NCBI RefSeq assembly: GCF_016862795.1
Contig: NZ_BONQ01000036.1
Span: forward strand, 61,990-125,989
Source of the DNA: Dactylosporangium siamense
GTDB taxonomy: Bacteria; Actinomycetota; Actinomycetes; Mycobacteriales; Micromonosporaceae
Length of the DNA: 64,000 bases
Direction of reading: 5' to 3'
Of the stretch, positions 43,366 to 50,244 are shown piece after piece; within the stretch, counting starts at the first letter, position 1, and each line of letters begins with the position of its first letter. The notes below the pieces were generated by a model. That model made no database searches. It saw only the letters and a program-made list of their open reading frames with translations, and had not been told where the DNA came from. Made by a program: the position numbers and the translations under genes.

Positions 43366-44367
43366 ATGGTCAGCACCGAGGAGATCGTGCCGCTCGTGGT
43401 GTCCCGGCGGCGGCGGTGGCTGACGGTGCTGCTGTGGCTGCTCGTCGCCCCGTTCGCGCTGTGGGCGGCCGCGCGGGTGTTCGGCCTGGAGCGCGGCTAC
43501 CCGACCGTCCAGCTCATCGCCTTCACCCCGTATGTCGCGCTGGCTTCGTTGGTGCCGCTGGCGCTCGCGCTGCTGACGAAACGGCTCTGGCCGGCGGTCG
43601 CGGCGGCGGTGGTGACCGTCGCGTTCGCCGCGTGTGTCCTGCCGCGCTGGATCCCCGACCCCGACGCCGGGGTCCCGGCCGGGCCGACGCTGCGGGTGAT
43701 GAGCGTCAACATGCTCTACGGCCAGGCCGACCCCGCCCACGTCGTGCGCCTCGTCCGCGACGGCGCCGTCGACGTGCTCGCGGTGCAGGAGTACACCGAG
43801 GAGGGACGCACCGCGCTGCGCGCGGCCGGGCTGGAGGAGACCCTGCCCAACGCGGCCACCTATCCGCGGGCCGACGCGGGCGGCTCGGCCGTCTACAGCC
43901 GCTTCCCGCTCGCCGACCCGGGCTACCGGCAGCTCGCCGGCGGCTTCACGCAGGCGCACGCCGCGGTGCGGGTGCCGGGCGCCCCGGAGGTGCACGTCGA
44001 GTCGGCGCACCCCTGCGCCCCGATGGGCCGCGTGTCGGACGCCTGCTGGCTGGCTGACCTCGCGGCGCAGCCGGCGGCGACCCCGGGCGGCCCGGTCACC
44101 GTGCTCATGGGCGACTTCAACGCGACCCTCGACCACGAGGCGTTCCGCCAGGTGGTGGCGAAGGGATACCAGGACGCCGCCGATGTCGCCGGTGCCGGGC
44201 TGTCCACGTCGTGGCCCTACGACAACCGGTGGTACTTCCCGGGCGTGACGCTCGACCACGTCCTCGCCGATGAGCGGGTCGGGGTGCGCGAGGTCGTGAT
44301 CCACCGCATCCCGGGGACCGACCACCGGGCCGTGTTCGCCGAGCTGGTGCTCCCGAAGGCCGGGTGA
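43366..44367 (+). CDS. Membrane-anchored endonuclease/exonuclease/phosphatase (EEP) protein, copy 1
   Basis: 333 aa. Three N-terminal helices (RWLTVLLWLLVAPFALWAAARVF, LIAFTPYVALASLVPLALALL, LWPAVAAAVVTVAFAACVLP; residues ~18-105) are followed by an external EEP fold. Catalytic motifs: LRVMSVNMLYGQAD (Asn), LAVQEYT (metal Glu), MGDFNATLDHEAF (Asp/Asn), LDHVLAD and TDHRAVFAELVL (terminal Asp-His). The domain hydrolyses phosphodiesters of DNA, nucleotides or lipids; outside the cell, extracellular DNA or lipid headgroups are likely targets. ATG 43366 has GGCGGG upstream. A close tandem copy follows. Confidence 0.88.
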   Translation: MVSTEEIVPLVVSRRRRWLTVLLWLLVAPFALWAAARVFGLERGYPTVQLIAFTPYVALASLVPLALALLTKRLWPAVAAAVVTVAFAACVLPRWIPDPDAGVPAGPTLRVMSVNMLYGQADPAHVVRLVRDGAVDVLAVQEYTEEGRTALRAAGLEETLPNAATYPRADAGGSAVYSRFPLADPGYRQLAGGFTQAHAAVRVPGAPEVHVESAHPCAPMGRVSDACWLADLAAQPAATPGGPVTVLMGDFNATLDHEAFRQVVAKGYQDAADVAGAGLSTSWPYDNRWYFPGVTLDHVLADERVGVREVVIHRIPGTDHRAVFAELVLPKAG

Positions 44368-44374
44368 GCGGGTG

Positions 44375-44391
44375 CTGTGAAGATTTCGCAG
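44375..44391. promoter_or_regulatory. duplicated, slightly decayed copy of the EEP operator palindrome
   Basis: CTGTGAA-GAT-TTCGCAG matches the palindrome at 43307 with one mismatch between arms. It lies 7 nt after copy 1 stops and about 42 nt before copy 2 starts, so the control region was duplicated with the gene. Confidence 0.5.
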
Positions 44392-44432
44392 CGGGGCGGG
44401 GCCGGCTGGCGCAGCTCCCCTACCCTGGCGGG

Positions 44433-45449
44433 ATGGTCAGCACCGAGGAAACCCTGCCGCTCGCGGCACCGGCCGCGACACCCAGGCGACGCCGGTGGCT
44501 GACCGTGCTGCTGTGGCTGCTCATCGCGCCGTTCGCGGCGTGGGCGGCGGCGCGGGTGTTCGGCCTGGAGAGCGGCTTCCCGACGGTGCAGCTGATCGCG
44601 TTCACCCCCTATGTGGCGGCGATCTCGCTGCTGCCGCTGGTGCTCGCGCTGCTGACGAAGCGGATCTGGCCGGCGGTCGCGGCGGCGGTGGTGGCGATCG
44701 CGTTCGCGGCCTGCGTCCTGCCGCGCTGGATCTCCGACAGTGACGCGGGGGTACCGGCCGGGCCGACGCTGCGGGTGATGAGTGTCAACATGCTCATGGG
44801 CCGCGCCGACCCCGACCGGATCGTCGGCCTCGTGCGTTCCGGCGCCGTCGACCTGCTCGCGGTGCAGGAGTACACCGACGAGGGGCGGACCGCCCTGCGC
44901 CAGGCCGGGCTCGACGAGACGCTGCCCAACGTGGTGTCGTACCCGCGTCCAGGGGTGAGCGGCTCGGCCGTCTACAGCCGGTTCCCGCTCACCGACCAGG
45001 GCTACCGGCGGTTCCCCTCCGACTTCGGTCAGGCGCGGGCCGGGGTGCGGGTCCCGGGTGCCCTGGACGTGAACGTCGAGTCGGTGCACCCGTGTGCCCC
45101 GTCGGACCGTGGGCGCGACTCCTGCTGGGTCGCGGATCTCGCGGCACAGCCGGCGGCGACCCCGAAGGGCGCGGTCAGCCTGCTCATCGGCGACTTCAAC
45201 GCGACCCTCGACCACGAGGCGTTCCGCCAGGTGCTCGCCAAGGGCTACCAGGACGCCGCGGACGTCACCGGCGCCGGGCTGGACACGTCGTGGCCCTACG
45301 ACGATCGGTGGTTCATCCCGGGCGTGACGCTCGACCACGTGCTGGCCGATGAGCGCGTCGGTGTGCGGAAGGTCGTGGTCCATCGCATCGCGGGGACAGA
45401 TCACAAGGCCGTGTTCGCCGAGCTGGTGCTCCCGAAGGCCGACGGCTGA
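44433..45449 (+). CDS. Membrane-anchored EEP-family protein, copy 2 (tandem duplicate)
   Basis: 338 aa from ATG 44433. Same layout as the preceding gene: three helices, then LRVMSVNMLMGRAD, LAVQEYT, IGDFNATLDHEAF, LDHVLAD and TDHKAVFAELVL. All catalytic motifs are kept. Identity is very high in the helices and active site and lower in residues ~190-225 (YRRFPSDFGQARAGV against YRQLAGGFTQAHAAV) and in the N-terminal tail. That pattern suggests selection for a working enzyme with a drifting surface loop. Confidence 0.88.
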   Translation: MVSTEETLPLAAPAATPRRRRWLTVLLWLLIAPFAAWAAARVFGLESGFPTVQLIAFTPYVAAISLLPLVLALLTKRIWPAVAAAVVAIAFAACVLPRWISDSDAGVPAGPTLRVMSVNMLMGRADPDRIVGLVRSGAVDLLAVQEYTDEGRTALRQAGLDETLPNVVSYPRPGVSGSAVYSRFPLTDQGYRRFPSDFGQARAGVRVPGALDVNVESVHPCAPSDRGRDSCWVADLAAQPAATPKGAVSLLIGDFNATLDHEAFRQVLAKGYQDAADVTGAGLDTSWPYDDRWFIPGVTLDHVLADERVGVRKVVVHRIAGTDHKAVFAELVLPKADG

Positions 45450-45489
45450 CCTGTCCGATCATGCCGAATACCGCCCGAAAGATCACTCA

Positions 45490-45511
45490 CGCGTACCTCC
45501 GCCTGTACGCG
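45490..45511. promoter_or_regulatory. inverted repeat upstream of lipoprotein gene
   Basis: CGCGTAC-N8-GTACGCG lies about 75 nt before the lipoprotein start. Possible operator or weak terminator of the EEP gene. Confidence 0.3.
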
Positions 45512-45584
45512 GTTCGTTGGCCGGGAGTACCTTCACGTACGGATCGGGCGGAACGCCCCGACAGAACCACGTTGGAGCAGATGG

Positions 45585-46076
45585 GTGACACGAACCTTCC
45601 GCGGCATCGCGCTCGCCGTCATCACGCCGGTTGTGCTCGCAGGCGTCCTGGCCGGGTGCTCGGACAAGAAGGACGACGCCGGCGAGTCACCGTCCGCTGA
45701 CCGGCCGACGGTCGAGGTGACCGCGCAACCGCAGGACGCGCAGACCGCGCAGGTCACGGCGGAGCAGGTGTTCGACAACCTGTCCGACGGCGACTGGGCT
45801 GGCGCCTGGGAGCTCTGGACCGACACCGCGCAGTCCGCCATCGCCAAGGACGCCTACGTCGACCTGATCTCGACCTGCACCACGTTGCAGGGCGACTATG
45901 TCGTGACCGGGGTGACGCCGGTCGACGACTCGACCGCGACCGTCAAGTGGACCCGGACGCCGGCCAGCGGCAGCGCGGCGAGCGGCACCAACACCATCAA
46001 GTACCAGAAGGGCCAGTGGAGGTTCGAGCCGGACGCGACAGCGCTGGCCGCCTTCCGGCAGAACAAGTGCCCGTAA
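45585..46076 (+). CDS. Lipoprotein of unknown function
   Basis: 163 aa from GTG 45585, with TTGGAGCAG upstream. Signal peptide with lipobox LAGC near residue 25, then an Asp/Glu/Thr-rich linker. The folded domain (TAEQVFDNLSDGDWAGAWELWTDTAQSAIAKDAYVDLISTC ... VKWTRTPASG ... IKYQKGQWRFEPD) resembles the small NTF2/DUF4878-like cone folds of secreted actinobacterial proteins. Two cysteines (STC and the penultimate NKC) could form a disulphide. Confidence 0.7.
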   Translation: MTRTFRGIALAVITPVVLAGVLAGCSDKKDDAGESPSADRPTVEVTAQPQDAQTAQVTAEQVFDNLSDGDWAGAWELWTDTAQSAIAKDAYVDLISTCTTLQGDYVVTGVTPVDDSTATVKWTRTPASGSAASGTNTIKYQKGQWRFEPDATALAAFRQNKCP

Positions 46077-46122
46077 AGCGGTGACCGGGTGGGGCCGCGG
46101 GGCCCCACCCGTTTCCGCGCCG

Positions 46123-47736
46123 TTACACCCGGACCTGGCGGGACAGGCCGTAGCTGAGCGCGTCGACGAGCGCCGTCCAGCTCGCCTCCACCACGTTTTC
46201 GTGGACGCCGACCGTGGTCCAGTCCTCCCCCGTCGACCGGGTCTCCACCAGCACGCGCGTGACGGCACCCGTGCCGTGGCTGCCTTCGAGGATGCGGACC
46301 TTGTAGTCGGCCAGCTCGAAGCGCGACAGCTCCGGGTAGTGCTTCGTCAACGCCACCCGCAGCGCCTCGTCGAGCGCGTTGACCGGGCCGTTGCCCTCCG
46401 CCGTGGCGATGATCCGTTCGCCCTTGACCCGGACCTTGACCGTCGCCTCGGACACCACCGCGCCGTCCTCCCGGTGCTCGACGAGGACGCGGTACGACTC
46501 GAGCGTGAACGGCTTCGGCAGCGCGCCGTCCTGCTGCTCGGCCCTCAGCTCGGCCCGGGCCAGCAGCTCGAACGACGCGTCGGCGGCCTCGAACGACCAG
46601 CCCCGCGCCTCCAGCTCCTTGACCCGGGTGGTGACCCGGGACAGGGCCTCCGGATGGCCGGCCAGGTCGACACCGAGCTCGCGTGCCTTGAGCTCGATGC
46701 TGGCCCGGCCGGCCATCTCGGTGACCAGGATCCGCATGTCATTGCCCACGACGACGGGGTCGATGTGGTTGTAGAGCACGGGATCCACTTTGATCGCGCT
46801 CGCGTGCAGGCCCGCCTTGTGAGCGAACGCTGACGACCCGACATAGGCCTGGTGGGTGTCGGGTGCGATGTTGGCGATCTCTGCGATGGCGTGCGAGACG
46901 CGCACCATCTGTTCGATGCACCCGTCCGGTAGGACCGGCATACCGAGCTTCAACTGGAGGTTCGCGACGACGGCGAAGAGGTCGGCGTTGCCGGGCCGCT
47001 CGCCGTAGCCGTTCGCGGTGCACTGGAAGTGCGGGACGCCCGCCTCGACGGCGGCGACCGTGTTGGCCACCGCGCAGGAGGTGTCGTTCTGGCAGTGGAT
47101 GCCGAGCCGGGTCACGGCCTCGTCCTCGGTGACGCCGAGCACGACCGCGAGCCGGCCCTTGACCTCGCCGATCGTCCTGGTGATCAGGGACGGCAGCATG
47201 CCGCCGTTGGTGTCGCACATGACGGCCTTCTCCGCGCCGGCGGCGAGCGCGGTCGCGGCGACCTTCGCGGTGTAGTCCGGGTCGAACGCGTATCCGTCGA
47301 AGAAGTGCTCCAGGTCCAGGAACACCCGCCGGCCCTCGGACACCAGGTACGCCACGGTGTCGTGGACCATCGCCAGGTTCTCCTCGGGCGTGGTGCGCAG
47401 GGCCCGCTCCACGTGCCGCAGGTCCGACTTGGCGACCAGGGTCACGGCCGGGGTCTCCGCGTCGAGCAGCGCCCGCACCTGCTGGTCGTCCTGCACCCGG
47501 ACGCCCGCCTTGCGGGTCGCGCCGAACGCGACGAACACCGCGTGTTTCAGGTCCAGCTCGGTGCGCGCCCTTCGGAAGAACTCGGTGTCCTTCGGCATCG
47601 CACCCGGCCAGCCGCCCTCGATGAAGCCGACGCCGAACTCGTCGAGCAGCCGGGCCACCGCCAGCTTGTCGACGACTGAGTAGCTGATCGCCTCTCGCTG
47701 GGCCCCGTCGCGCAGCGTGGTGTCGTACACCTGCAT
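46123..47736 (-). CDS. cimA: (R)-citramalate synthase
   Basis: 537 aa from ATG 47736. DRE-TIM metallolyase that condenses acetyl-CoA with pyruvate, giving a route to 2-oxobutanoate for isoleucine. Motifs: VYDTTLRDGAQREAISYSV, FIEGGWPGAMPKD, MCDTNGG, GIHCQNDTSCAVANTVAAVEAGV (HxH-type metal site region) and TANGYGERPGNADL, then the C-terminal LeuA-type allosteric domain (residues ~400-530). The EGGWPG motif separates this group (CimA) from LeuA. Expression is probably controlled by the leader attenuator just upstream. Confidence 0.92.
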   Translation of the reverse strand: MQVYDTTLRDGAQREAISYSVVDKLAVARLLDEFGVGFIEGGWPGAMPKDTEFFRRARTELDLKHAVFVAFGATRKAGVRVQDDQQVRALLDAETPAVTLVAKSDLRHVERALRTTPEENLAMVHDTVAYLVSEGRRVFLDLEHFFDGYAFDPDYTAKVAATALAAGAEKAVMCDTNGGMLPSLITRTIGEVKGRLAVVLGVTEDEAVTRLGIHCQNDTSCAVANTVAAVEAGVPHFQCTANGYGERPGNADLFAVVANLQLKLGMPVLPDGCIEQMVRVSHAIAEIANIAPDTHQAYVGSSAFAHKAGLHASAIKVDPVLYNHIDPVVVGNDMRILVTEMAGRASIELKARELGVDLAGHPEALSRVTTRVKELEARGWSFEAADASFELLARAELRAEQQDGALPKPFTLESYRVLVEHREDGAVVSEATVKVRVKGERIIATAEGNGPVNALDEALRVALTKHYPELSRFELADYKVRILEGSHGTGAVTRVLVETRSTGEDWTTVGVHENVVEASWTALVDALSYGLSRQVRV

Positions 47737-47802
47737 GGTCTTCTCCTGGCTTTGGGAGTCTTTGTGGCTTCTGGCGGCTTCCGGCCGGCGGGCCTGGACC
47801 AA

Positions 47803-47866
47803 CAAAAAGACCCCTCGCGAATGCGAGAGGTCTAGCGCGGCCAGCTAGGGGATGCTGGTCGCGCTA
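47803..47866 (-). promoter_or_regulatory. cimA transcription attenuator (two exclusive hairpins)
   Basis: On the minus strand, a 13-bp hairpin (arms TAGCGCGACCAGC and GCTGGCCGCGCTA, one G-U pair) spans 47833-47866. It is followed by a 10-bp terminator stem (GACCTCTCGC / GCGAGGGGTC, 47809-47832) and TTTTT. The leader peptide's stop codon lies in the first arm. The layout is that of classical branched-chain amino acid attenuation. Confidence 0.85.
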
Positions 47867-47890
47867 AGGGCCAATAATGAGCCGAGTCAC
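47864..47890 (-). CDS. cimA leader peptide
   Basis: GTG 47890 encodes the 8-residue peptide MTRLIIGP followed by TAG. The consecutive Leu-Ile-Ile codons sense charged branched-chain tRNAs; ribosome stalling there would change the folding of the downstream hairpins and permit cimA transcription. Confidence 0.8.
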   Translation of the reverse strand: MTRLIIGP

Positions 47891-47900
47891 GTTGGGTAGC

Positions 47901-47927
47901 GTGCCACACGTGCGCTCGCTGTGGCAC
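47901..47927. promoter_or_regulatory. inverted repeat between cimA leader and ahp genes
   Basis: GTGCCACA-N11-TGTGGCAC, a perfect 8-bp inverted repeat in the divergent gap, just upstream of the cimA leader peptide. Candidate operator for either side. CACGTG-type hexamers lie within and next to it. Confidence 0.5.
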
Positions 47928-48048
47928 GTGATTCCGGATTCTGAGAAACCGGGTGATCTGCTTCACGATTCACCCTGTTCGTCACGTACCTGTAACGCAC
48001 GTCCGTCAAGGTTGGAACCAGTCAAGCGAAAGCAACCAGGAGGTCCCC

Positions 48049-48105
48049 GTGCTCACCGTTGGTGAGATCCATTCACCGCTCCGGCTGGGCGGGTCTTCGG
48101 TCTGA
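48049..48105 (+). pseudogene. 18-codon ORF resembling an ahpC relic, coupled to ahpD
   Basis: GTG 48049 is preceded by a perfect AGGAGGT. The peptide begins VLTVGEI, like the VLTVGDKFP start of actinobacterial AhpC peroxiredoxin, but then runs HSPLRLGGSSV to a TGA that overlaps the ahpD ATG (TGATG). The peroxidatic-cysteine core and nearly all of AhpC are gone, as expected from a deletion joining its first codons to sequence near its end. AhpD has no ribosome-binding site of its own, so this ORF now probably serves as its translation leader. Confidence 0.6.
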
Positions 48106-48635
48106 TGTCGATCGAGGCACTGAAGGCCGCGCTGCCGTCGTATGCGAAGGACGTCGAGCTCAACCTCGACGCCGCGCTCGCCGGCAACCTGCTCACCGAG
48201 CAGCAGCTGTGGGGCACCGCGCTCTCCTGCGCGATGACCACACGCAGCGCCTTCGTGTTCCGCTCGATCCTCGCCGAGGCCGGGAATCACCTGAAGCCCG
48301 AGGCTGTTGAAGCAGCCAAGGCGGTCGCGTCCCGCATGGCGATCCACAACGTCTATTTCCGCGCCAAGCACCTCATCGGTGACGAGGCGTACAACCACCT
48401 GCCGGCGCGGCTGCGCCGCCAGGTGACCACCTGGCCCGGCGTCGGCACGGTCGACGTCGAGCTGTGGTCCACAGCAGTATCCGCGATCACCGGGTGCGGG
48501 GTGTGCCTGGAATCGCACGAAAGATCACTTCGTGGTGCAGGGGTGTCCCGCGAAGTGGTCGACGAGGGTCTACGCGTCGCCGCGGTTGTTCACGCGTTGG
48601 CCGTGACCCTCGATGCAGAGGCAGCTTCCGTCTAG
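48105..48635 (+). CDS. ahpD: Alkylhydroperoxidase AhpD
   Basis: 176 aa, the usual length. AhpD is the thiol partner that passes electrons from dihydrolipoamide systems to AhpC and has weak peroxidase activity. Motifs: SIEALKAALPSYAKDVELNLDA (typical N-terminus), MAIHNVYFRAKHLI and the active site ITGCGVCLESHERSL with the CxxC pair and following His; the upstream Glu is in DVELWSTAVSA. It is normally the second gene after ahpC, which is missing here. Confidence 0.93.
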   Translation: MSIEALKAALPSYAKDVELNLDAALAGNLLTEQQLWGTALSCAMTTRSAFVFRSILAEAGNHLKPEAVEAAKAVASRMAIHNVYFRAKHLIGDEAYNHLPARLRRQVTTWPGVGTVDVELWSTAVSAITGCGVCLESHERSLRGAGVSREVVDEGLRVAAVVHALAVTLDAEAASV

Positions 48636-48649
48636 GAGCTTTCCTCTTG

Positions 48650-48683
48650 TACGGGTGTCGGAGTGGCGGCTCCGGCACCCGTA
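48650..48683 (+). terminator. terminator after ahpD
   Basis: A 14-bp stem (TACGGGTGTCGGAG / CTCCGGCACCCGTA, one G-U) with a 6-nt loop, 15 nt after the ahpD stop. No T-tract. Confidence 0.75.
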
Positions 48684-48919
48684 CGCATCTCTCCCGCACT
48701 TTCGGATGATGTCATTTGTCTGTTCGGGTGGGGTTTCGCCTGGTTCATCGAGCGTTCGCGCTGCTCAGACGGGTGACAGCCGGTGACGGTGTCGCTCGGT
48801 CGTGCAAGTTGCGCACAGCGTGTCTGCGCGAGGGTGGGATCGGCGGTTACCGTTTCCGGCAGCAGCCGTCGAGCGCGGCCGCGGCGGATGGGACTCGCGA
48901 TCCTGGGGGCGAACGGACG

Positions 48920-49207
48920 ATGATCGACGACGGTGTTCCGCCCGGGTCCGACGCCGACGCGGGGGGTGAGCCGCCGCTGGAGCCACCGTTCGGCTGCGCT
49001 GATCCGATGCTGTGGCGGGTCGCCCGCGCCCTGCACGACGCGCACAAGCCCCGCACCGACAACTTCTGCGAGTGCAAGGCGTTCTGGCCGTGCCCGGACG
49101 CGCAGCTCGCCGAGGAAGCTTTGTTACTTGCGTATGAACGCCCGACCCCCCGCGGCATCCGCCCCAGCTACGGCCGCACCTCAAACCTCGGCCGCTGGTC
49201 CGCCTGA
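48920..49207 (+). CDS. Hypothetical protein with CxC...WPC motif
   Basis: 95 aa from ATG 48920. The start is uncertain; the frame is open back to 48716. An acidic, Pro-rich N-terminus is followed by PMLWRVARALHDAHKPRTDNFCECKAFWPCPDAQLAEEALLLAYERP. The CxC...C cluster with nearby Trp and His could bind metal. I do not recognise a family. The gap 48684-48919 shows no other gene. Confidence 0.5.
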   Translation: MIDDGVPPGSDADAGGEPPLEPPFGCADPMLWRVARALHDAHKPRTDNFCECKAFWPCPDAQLAEEALLLAYERPTPRGIRPSYGRTSNLGRWSA

Positions 49208-49513
49208 CCCCTGGGGGCGCCCGCACCTCCGACCACCCGCCTCCGCGACCACCTGCCCGTGGCCATCCGTCTCTGTGGCCATCCGCCTCCGTCGTCGCCT
49301 GCCAGCCTGGTCACCTGCCTCCGTGATCCAAGGACAGCCCTGGCTGTTGGAGCGACCCGCTCACGCCATCGATCCGTGAGAGGTCTTGTCGATCAGGTGC
49401 GTTGGCAGTGGTCCGGGGCTGCCAGTTTGCCGCTGGCTGCAAAATTTCGGGCAAATCGCCTGATTCGTTGCGTCGGCCGGGGCCATTCCAGGGTCTAGCG
49501 ATCTTGGCCGCTT

Positions 49514-49563
49514 GATCGAAGGTGCCGGGTGGTCGCGTGGACGACCACGGCGCTCCTTCGATC
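49514..49563. repeat. 50-nt interrupted hairpin
   Basis: Arms GATCGAAGG and CCTTCGATC (9 bp), with an inner GTGGTCG / CGACCAC pairing and mismatches between. The outer motif recurs further right in this region. Confidence 0.6.
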
Positions 49564-49765
49564 CTCAGCGGGGGCGGGGAGATCGCCGTATCGACGCCGG
49601 GACCGACCGTGATGTCAATCCGCAACAGACTCCAGGCGCCCGGGGATCCTTCGGGTTGCGGGAATCCGGCAACGACACCGCGTGCCCGGTGCCCGATCCG
49701 GCGCTGGCGATGTCCGCATCGTCCCCTTGCCCGCTTGCTCTTCACCGCGAACGGATCTTCCCGGT

Positions 49766-49815
49766 GATCGAAGTCGCGCCCCGGTCGTGCGGATGGCCAG
49801 CACGCGACTTCGATC
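49766..49815. repeat. 13-bp inverted repeat of the GATCGAAG family
   Basis: GATCGAAGTCGCG (49766-49778) faces CGCGACTTCGATC (49803-49815). The right arm is the first of the copies carried by the 64-bp tandem repeat. Confidence 0.65.
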
Positions 49816-49945
49816 ACGCGCCCTGGCTCGCCGGAGCCGGTGGGCCGGTCGCGCGGATGGCCAGCACGCGACTTCGATCATGCACCCTGGCCCGCCGGAG
49901 CCGGTGGGCCGGTCGCGCGGATGGCCAGCACGCGACTTCGAGCAC
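49791..49945. repeat. 64-bp tandem repeat, about 2.4 copies
   Basis: GGATGGCCAGCACGCGACTT starts at 49791, 49855 and 49919, an exact 64-nt period, and the two complete units are nearly identical. The third copy breaks off after about 27 nt. Confidence 0.85.
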
Positions 49946-49994
49946 GACGCCAGTTGGCCTTCGGGCCGCTTGGCAGCGGTGCTCACGGCCGGTC

Positions 49995-50059
49995 GGCCAT
50001 GTTGACCTTGGAAGGTCTGGCTGCCTATGACCAGTCAGATCTTCCAAGGTCAACTGGCC
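49995..50059. repeat. 65-nt near-perfect palindromic hairpin
   Basis: Arms GTTGACCTTGGAAG and CTTCCAAGGTCAAC pair perfectly (14 bp). The stem is extended inward by TCTG/CAGA after one mismatch and outward by GGCCA/TGGCC after a one-base bulge. The loop is about 16 nt. No T-tract follows. Confidence 0.8.
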
Positions 50060-50244
50060 CTCCACCCAGCCCCGCGTCCACAGCACCCCTCGCGCGGCCG
50101 GCCACGGCCGCGTGCCTGGTCACGACCGCAGGTCGTGTCTGCGCAACTGTCCGCGGACCTGGCAGGGAGGCCGTTCGCGGCCGACCGGTGGCTGACGGGA
50201 GCGGCGGACCGTGCCCACGACGGACCGGAGCCGGCAACGACGAC

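Larger units (their letters stand above)
49208..50244. other. 1-kb intergenic region rich in repeats and hairpins
   Basis: No gene with a plausible start, codon pattern or recognisable product on either strand. It holds a GATCGAAG/CTTCGATC motif family, a 64-bp tandem repeat and two large hairpins (listed separately). Codon and base patterns differ from the flanking genes, and it separates the hypothetical protein from ilvE. Confidence 0.7.
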
